This document shows, piece by piece, positions 57,376 through 64,000 of a stretch of DNA of 64,000 nt. Numbering within the stretch: position 1 is the first letter of the stretch; every line of letters starts with the position of its first letter. The stretch comes from Amaranthus tricolor (lineage: Eukaryota > Streptophyta > Magnoliopsida > Caryophyllales > Amaranthaceae). Under the pieces are notes generated by a model that did no database searches, was not told the origin of the DNA, and saw nothing but the letters and a program-made list of their open reading frames with translations. The translations under genes were made by a program, and so were the position numbers. The DNA lies in NCBI RefSeq assembly GCF_026212465.1, contig NC_080050.1, positions 31,109,070-31,173,069 on the forward strand. The letters run 5' to 3'.

Positions 57376-58621
57376 TCTCAAGAGAGAGGCCGATATTTTT
57401 ATCCAAAAAATCTCTTTCTATGTGTCAAAAATAAGTTTTTAATACTTCCTCTGTTCCAATTTACTTGTAACATTTGCTTTTTTATGCAGTTCAATGCACT
57501 AATTTAATCCTTAGTATCTATAATTATGTATAATAAAAAATTATAAAAGTTTGATATTAATAATCTTTGCAATAAGACAAATCAAACAAGATCTCACTTG
57601 ACTATGTTTTAACTTATAAATTAAAAACTAATCATAAATTAAGAGTGATGAATAAATAGTGTTATTTTTTAAATGTTGCAACTGATATGAAACGGAGAAA
57701 ATAGCATTTATAGGAACTATCCAATAATATATTCTATTTATATCAAATAAAGTTAAGTTTATATAAGAAACAATAAATTTATTAATTTTAACGTCTAATA
57801 ATTTCAAATAATGTTGATAAAGTTTAGAAACATAGAATAGAAAGAACGTATGAATTGAAGCCTAAGGGTTTGAAATAAATTATGTTCGAATCATTAAATT
57901 GACATAAATGATTTATTTATGGACTAGTCTGTAAGTTGACTCATAGTATAGTTTATGAGTTATAAAGACATAAGAATGTCTAATCATGTACATGGATATG
58001 TAATAGTGATAAATATTGAATAAACCTTTCTGGCGTCCTTCAAAAATTATTTGAAGAATTTTATTGTTTTATTTAGTTGATTTCATTGAGTACAAAAGTT
58101 TGACATTATTCTTATTCAGAAATTAATTAGTATGCCTTTGACATTCTCAAACACCGCACCGTAAAAGGAGGCAATAAAGGAAATACTTGGGGTTGCTAAA
58201 AGTTAAGTGGCAGTTTTGGTTACACAAGATTGGATAAGTGCTCCTATTTATTAGAATTGATGTCTTTGGCCTCTTGAAGAGTAAGAACAGAAAAAACATG
58301 GTCGTGCACAAATGGCTCAGATGGATTAAAGTGTTAATCATTTGTTTCGATTGTTCAAACACAAATTTCAAGAAATAAATTTAAATCTCAGTATGAATGA
58401 CTCGAGATGTTATTGTGTTGTCAAATTTAACTTTAAGCGACTTAAGAATTTTGTGGTTACATATTTGTTCCAGTACAAGTGGGAGATTGAAAGAATTTAT
58501 ATCTTTCAATCAAGTGTAAGCACTAAATATAAATAGGACATATAATGGAGAAAAATATATTCAATTATTTTAGGTAATTATAGTGTTTTACTAGAAACCA
58601 TATTTAATTTGACATCATTAT
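57376..58621. other. AT-rich spacer, weak retrotransposon trace
   Basis: It includes AAGTGGGAGATTG near 58480, a polypurine-like word often placed before copia 3' LTRs, next to AGAATTTATATCTTTCAATC. No LTR pair or reverse transcriptase is visible, so no element is called. Confidence 0.35.
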
Positions 58622-60300
58622 TCTATATACTAAAGGAAAGACCACTTAATGACACGTGTCAGCCTCTGGTAAAAAACTTTTCCGCTCAAATTAGCTTATC
58701 ACATACACTTTCTTATAAGTTTATTGTAACTTTCACGACAAGATTACAATACATTAATGCATACAATTGCAATAAGTTTGACTATTAATTTTGCGTATTT
58801 AAGATTAAGGAGATTTATATCATTATATGCGTTGGAATATTATATGTGATTTTAGTAAGATTGAAAACAATTTTTCTTTCCCTTATATGCGTTGGAATCT
58901 TATATGTGGTTTTAGTAAGATTAAAAATAAATTTTTTATTTAAGATTTATCTTCTATATATTAATACAAATTAGTATGACATTTTCTAGCCTCCCCTTCG
59001 AGAGGACCCAAAACTTATAGACCATGTATCACTGTATCATTTCTTTGTAACTTTAGAAAAAAAAATTATAATTTAAAAACATAAGAAATAAAAAAAAAAT
59101 TCTAATTGGAGAAATGTGTCAACACCTTTTCATTATCCACCATCAACACCGTACCGCTACCATTTTAAATGGGCTGACACGTATATATTTAGTGTATCAC
59201 TATAAGATCAATTAGAAAAGTAATCTAATTTTATTGGTCCGTTTAATGGTAAGACAATTTCATACAAGATGAGCTAATTTATTTATTATAAATCGGCAAA
59301 TAAATATATTGAAATATAATTAATTTATTTTGTAAATTTTGATTTTTTTTAAATAATAACGAGCCTATATTACACCACTATGTTTTAAGGACTTTTGACT
59401 CCATCTAAAAAAAATAAATAATAAAAAATTATTGACTCAAAAACAAATATAGAAGTATATGTTATTGGATAATTTTGGTTTAATTTCATACTGGAAAATA
59501 ATGGGTGGAACTCCAAAACAAAACTAATTTTAAAACATTAAGCAAATCACTTGCAATCAGGTGAAAATAGTAGCTCATCGATAAGCTCATTTTCAATCAT
59601 AATATTTATTGGGAGATGATTCACTAATTTTTATTTGATTTTTAATTTTATTTTAGACAGGATTAAAAAATAATAAAAACTATCAAAAATAAATCATGTT
59701 TACTCGATTTGTTGAAAAAAAAAAACAAAAATAATATTTATTTTTAAATAAATTTACCTTTTGGTATAATTATTGAAAATAAACTCAACTATTGTTTATT
59801 TCTAATTTTTTTTACTTACAATGAAGCTTTAAAAATGAGTATAAAGAATTTGTGGGTATATTTTTAGCAAAAATATCTAACAGTTGGGATTATTTATGGT
59901 TTATCAATAAATGAAATTATTGTAGGAAAATCATGAAAATGTTTAATTATTAATTTAAATTTATCTACTCCATCACGTACGTTGGAGTATTTGTAGTCTA
60001 TTCAATTTTTTATAAAATAAATTTTTGTATATCGTGTTTAACACGGGTAATCAACTGTTATTACATACGTTTAACATATATTTAATAGCTCGTGCTTAGC
60101 ACGAGTAATCAACAATTATGTTTTAATGATGTGTAAATATATATTGTTATTTATTATTCAATTTTCTTTATTGTGATTTTTTTAAAAATTATTATTAATA
60201 GTTCTCTTTTTAACTTTTATTTATTTTATTTGTAACAATTATATTATTTATGCATAATAGTTTCTAAATGTCTAGTGCTTTAGCACGGGTGATCACCTAG
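58622..60300 (+). mobile_element. non-autonomous Helitron-like element
   Basis: The proposed 5' end TCTATATACTAAAGGAAAGA is typical of plant Helitrons. The 3' end has the hairpin GTGCTTTAGCAC, then GGGTGATCAC and CTAG followed by host T, the classical signature. Two similar hairpins lie inside (CGTGTTTAACACG near 60032, CTCGTGCTTAGCACGAG near 60089), and a second TCT-TCTATATATTAA start lies near 58946, suggesting nested or composite copies. A diverged tandem of about 60 bp lies at 58824-58935. The base before the 5' end is T, not the expected A, so the 5' border is less certain. Confidence 0.6.
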
Positions 60301-61571
60301 TGCATACTAATTAGATTAATTTACTACTAATTATAGTCGGCTTCTATTAGACACATTTAAGTATTGATTGGATAAAATTATACCTAATAACATAAGATGC
60401 TTAATGGTATTATGGTAGTAATATATTGAATCTAAACATGTGAAGAGATATTTTCGTTATGTTACTTGGAACTTAAGTAATGCATATGAAGGTATATATA
60501 TCATCATCATATTATTTGCTTAAAGTAAGACTAATGAAATATATATTTTTAAAAAAAATTTAAAACCCAAGTGGAGTCGACGACTCATTCACACTTCCCT
60601 CCGCCTTTGGATGAGCAAGGACTTGAGCATATAAATTTGAAGTATCAATACTACAAACTAGCGCGATTTTAAATTCACGAGTCATGATATATAAAAATTT
60701 ATTCTTGCTTGTATAGTTGTACTTTTATAAATAAATCAAATAAAAAATTACTACTTATAATAACATAATTAATCAAATAAAAAAAATCACTAATGAAATA
60801 TGGACTATGTTGAAGTTTAACTTGAGTCAAACATGAAGTATATGTGTTGGACTCTTTTGTTTGGACCTTTTAATATGGGATGTTTCTGTGAGCTCATGAC
60901 AAATATAATGGAGAAGAATGTAATTTGGACTAATGTTTTTTTATTGATGGATCGAGTTCAATTGAATCCAGACCCACTTAGAATCTTAGACTCATTAGAT
61001 TGGAAATATTTGGGTTTAAATTTAAACTTTAAGTATTTAGATCTAGGTATGAGACCACTAAACATTGATGGGATTAGATTCAAATTCGATGGGACAGGAC
61101 TTAGATTCTACCCATGACCATCTAACTAAGAGAGATTCCAAATGTCTGGTTTATGGAATTTCATTTGCTTGTAGTAAATTAAAGGATTAAATTTTATCTC
61201 CATTTGAATGTTTATCACTTTTTCCAAGAGTTTAATTTTAGCTACTTCTTTTCCTATCCCTTTACTTTCTCAATTTGCCGTATATAAAAAAATGATTAGA
61301 AGAAAAATTCTTTGTTTAATGCCGACGTTTATTTTGAAATATACTTTCTCCGTCCTATAACATTACTTCACCTACAACTACAAGTATACATCATGAAAAT
61401 ATCAAAGAAATAAGAAAATGAATATTTTAGGAAAAAGTAGGGAAAATATATGAAAGAGATAAAAAGAAAATTAAATGTAATTTTTACTATCCCACTATAA
61501 TTTTTTTTGAAAGGTACTTACGATATCGTTTATCTCAACCATACTGTTAGGGGAAGGGGAAAGGAAAGGGC
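60301..61571. other. spacer, nothing coding recognised
   Basis: An AT-rich stretch with a 94-codon frame near 60833 that resembles no protein I know. It is probably decayed repeat DNA. Confidence 0.4.
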
Positions 61572-61759
61572 ATTATTATTTGTCGCCACCATTTTCATTT
61601 TATCGCCACCCCTCCTCCTAATGAAATTACGAATTTGCCCCTGAACTTTAAAAATTTACAAATATGCCATTGGAGTTAATAACTTTTCATTTTCATTTTT
61701 TTTAATTTTTTTTTATTATTTTTATTTATATTATTATTGTTATTATAATTATTATTATT

Positions 61760-61790
<31 letters not shown>

Positions 61791-61796
61791 AACCAC

Positions 61797-61853
<57 letters not shown>

Positions 61854-62030
61854 AATAATAATAATTATAATAACAATAATAATAAAAAAATTTTTAAAAA
61901 AAAAGAAAAACAATAATAATAATAATAGTTGTCCACGTAGGACGGTGTGGTCGGCTTGAAGTCATCAATCTTACTGGGGCCGTAAACAATATTAACGCCA
62001 TATAATAATAATAATAATAATAACAACCAC

Positions 62031-62093
<63 letters not shown>

Positions 62094-62181
62094 AAAAATA
62101 ATAATAACATTTAAAAATATAAATTAAATATAATAATTAAAACAAAAATAATAATTTAATAATAATGATAATAACAACCAC

Positions 62182-62247
<66 letters not shown>

Positions 62248-62501
62248 TTAAAAAATGAATTAATTAAACAAAAGAAATTTAATAAGTAGAAATTCAAAAA
62301 AAAAAAAAAAAATTAAAAAAAAAAAAATCATTCGCACAGAACGTGCGACTCTACCGTGCGACTCGAGTCGCACGTTTTGTGCGAGTGTTTTTTTTTTTTA
62401 AATTTTTTGTTTGTTTTTTATAAATTTTTTTTTATTATTGTTATTATAATTATTATTATTTTTGTTGTTATTATTATTATCATTATTATTATTATTGTGG
62501 T

Positions 62502-62554
<53 letters not shown>

Positions 62555-62743
62555 AATAATAATTATTATAATAACAATAATAATATAAATAAAAATAATA
62601 AAAAAAAATTAAAAAAAATGAAAATGAAAAGTTATTAATTTCAATGGCATATTTGTAAATTTTTAAAGTTCAGGGGCAAATTCGTAATTTCATTAGGAGA
62701 GGGGGGTGGCGATAAAATGAAAATAGTAGCGACAAATAAGAAT
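61572..62743. mobile_element. long-TIR element filled with AAT/ATT triplets
   Basis: The left end ATTATTATTTGTCGCCACC and the reverse of the right end ATTCTTATTTGTCGCTAC begin terminal repeats of about 200 bp. Both share TTTTCATTTTATCGCCACCC, AATTACGAATTTGCCCCTGA and ACAAATATGCCAT. The interior consists of long (AAT)n and (ATT)n arrays, a 75-bp unique island near 61930-61995 and a GTGCGACTC hairpin cluster near 62330-62385. No transposase. Purine-rich GGAAAGG sequence flanks both sides, but no exact target duplication could be set. Confidence 0.7.
62355..62374. repeat. 20-bp perfect palindrome inside a nested hairpin
   Basis: CGTGCGACTCGAGTCGCACG is its own reverse complement. An outer 19-bp arm (CGCACAGAACGTGCGACTC at about 62333) pairs with GAGTCGCACGTTTTGTGCG after it with one mismatch, giving alternative stems from three copies of CGTGCGACTC. 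Confidence 0.95.
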
Positions 62744-63313
62744 CGAGAAAGGAAAAGGGAGGGGAGAAAAGATGTGAAATGCATGTGGTAAGAATCAAAC
62801 GTAAGAAGGTGGAAAAGTAAACTAACTCATTTAAGTCATTATACTACCTTCTATTTGAATTAAATCAAAAACAAAGTGAGAGTTTTTAGAGAAAAAAGTG
62901 AAAAATGATAACAATATAAATTGTATAAAGTAAATTAAAAGGAAGTTAAAATATATGGATGAAATTAAAAAGTGTAGGACAATTATAAAAAAATTTATAT
63001 GGAACAAATCAAAATAGCTCAGAATTCAAATTAAATAAAACGGAGAGAAAAAAAAAACAGATAGAAAATAAAAATATTGAAAAAAAAAAACTCTCAGGGA
63101 CAGGGAAGTTACTGCAAGCAACGTAATTCCATAAACACAGACATTTGGAATCTCTCTCACTTCCTCAATCTCAATTCCTCGGCGAATTCAACACTTTCTG
63201 GATTTTTTCGTCGTTTTCGTCTGCCTCTTCTGATAAAACGTCGACAATTTCAATGCTCAATTGACATTAGATTTCGATCGGACATCAGTTTCGCCTTAAC
63301 AGATCACGCAGCT
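62744..63313. other. promoter and leader of the right-hand gene
   Basis: The left part is AT-rich. From about 63130 the sequence turns pyrimidine-rich and less AT-rich (TCTCTCTCACTTCCTCAATC), as in a plant 5' leader. Confidence 0.45.
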
Positions 63314-63345
63314 ATGTTCGCCCATGGAGGTGAAACTCCTTCGAG
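63314..63345 (+). CDS. first coding exon of a plus-strand gene (partial, tentative)
   Basis: After a leader-like region an ATG at 63314 opens MFAHGGETPSR and meets a good donor (TTCGAG|GTATCC at 63345-63346). The following 650 bp look like intron with a SINE relic and run off the window. The product cannot be told from ten codons. The frame is also open upstream to 63077, but that part resembles leader. Confidence 0.4.
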
Positions 63346-64000
63346 GTATCCTCTCATTGCCCTAATTCTGCTCAATTTCTTAATTGTTTTTTTTTCTTTC
63401 TATTTCTCTTTATTTATTGATGAGCTTTAATGGAAACTAAAAACTTAGAAGTATTAGCAAAAGTCTATGGAAGAAGCTCTCAATGATGTGCTTCAATGGA
63501 AACTTAAAACTTATAAGTCCTTTGTAATGATGGCTGTCAGTTGTTTAAGCGTTTAACATTCAGCTCTTTTAGGTTTTTTTAAATGTGTGTCCATTTAAGC
63601 TTGCAACCTCTTCATTAAAGATGTGCGGAATCAATGTGCACTTATTATGTAAATTTGCTAATGATGTTTGCTATCAAGATCAATCTAAAACAATATTTTT
63701 GTTGTCACAAGGTTGAGGTTGTGTACATCTGCCCCCAAACCTTTGCCTTAGTGAGAGCCTCTTGATGGAATTGGGGGTAATGAAATGTAGTAGGAGTATC
63801 TTGTTTGGAATTTTAGTGATGTCTGCAAAATACATGTTGATCAATGTTTTAGTGAATCGTTTATGTTTTGGGCATTCTTAAGAGGCTTTCTAATCTCTGT
63901 TTATTGTTAGTTCATTATTCTTATGGTAAAGCTTATGTTTTATTGAGTTTGAGTTTAGTTTTTGATTAGATCCTCACTTTGCTTGAAGGTATGAATTGTT
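63346..64000. other. probable first intron of the right-hand gene
   Basis: T-rich DNA without a further convincing exon before the window ends; it includes the SINE relic at 63695-63790. Confidence 0.4.
63695..63790 (+). repeat. Au-like SINE 3' part
   Basis: In sense order: AAGGTTGAGGTTGTGTACAT, CTGCCCCCAAACCTTTGCC, TTAGTGAGAGCCTCTTGATG, GAATTGGGGGTAATG. This is the best preserved tail of the family in the window. Confidence 0.65.

Noticed and set aside
58470..58620. Copia retrotransposon 3' end
   Set aside because: A polypurine-like AAGTGGGAGATTG is present, but there is no LTR pair, reverse transcriptase or primer-binding site.
61865..62110. Poly-leucine frame on the minus strand
   Set aside because: It is only the translation of the AAT triplet array.
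61550..62760. Exact target duplication for the AAT-rich element
   Set aside because: GGAAAGG-like purine runs occur on both sides, but no 8-10-bp exact match abuts both ends, so none is claimed.

Overview
The window is nuclear DNA of a flowering plant, most likely a eudicot. It is AT-rich, its genes have GT-AG introns, and the proteins resemble Arabidopsis families. An affinity with Caryophyllales is only an impression from repeat style. Nothing bacterial, viral or organellar is present as a functional unit.

Gene layout, left to right: (1) the 5' end of a UTP4/POPCORN-type WD40 ribosome-biogenesis gene on the minus strand (1-694); (2) a two-exon conserved, probably plastid-targeted protein on plus (2889-4221); (3) a complete 16-exon dynamin-related protein of the DRP1C type on minus (5197-16597), whose exons sum to 613 codons plus stop; (4) a lecithin:cholesterol acyltransferase-like 1 gene on plus (18470-20783); (5) an intronless PUB30/31-type U-box E3 ligase on minus (25392-26729); (6) a three-exon BSD-domain protein on plus (34490-39454); (7) a TraB-related protein on plus (42272-44173); (8) a 78-residue phytosulfokine precursor on minus (46442-46790); (9) a 107-residue intronless protein not recognised (54604-54927); (10) a probable first exon of a plus-strand gene leaving the window (63314-63345). 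The genes are unrelated housekeeping and signalling genes with no operon logic.

The right third, and most intergenic space, is mobile DNA. Two insertions are unusually well resolved. A 1,297-bp Pack-MULE (48580-49876) has exact 10-bp target-site duplications and carries an antisense exon copied from the nuclear gene for plastid ribosomal protein S10. A 3,789-bp hAT transposon (49987-53775) follows 100 bp after the MULE's target duplication, with exact 8-bp duplications and an otherwise full-length transposase carrying two in-frame TAA codons. Further right are a foldback element with a mirrored array of about 23-bp units (56589-57375), a Helitron-like element (58622-60300) and a long-TIR element filled with AAT triplets and a 20-bp perfect palindrome (61572-62743). 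Scattered through introns and spacers are Au-like SINE relics, tRNA-derived SINEs, a 5'-truncated LINE end and several MITE families.

The most unusual structural theme is a terminal repeat built from small perfect hairpins (core CGCTGTTACTAACAGCG), which forms the Pack-MULE ends and recurs in degenerate form near 1.5-1.7 kb. Splice sites were placed by eye from protein similarity remembered for each family; no database search was run.
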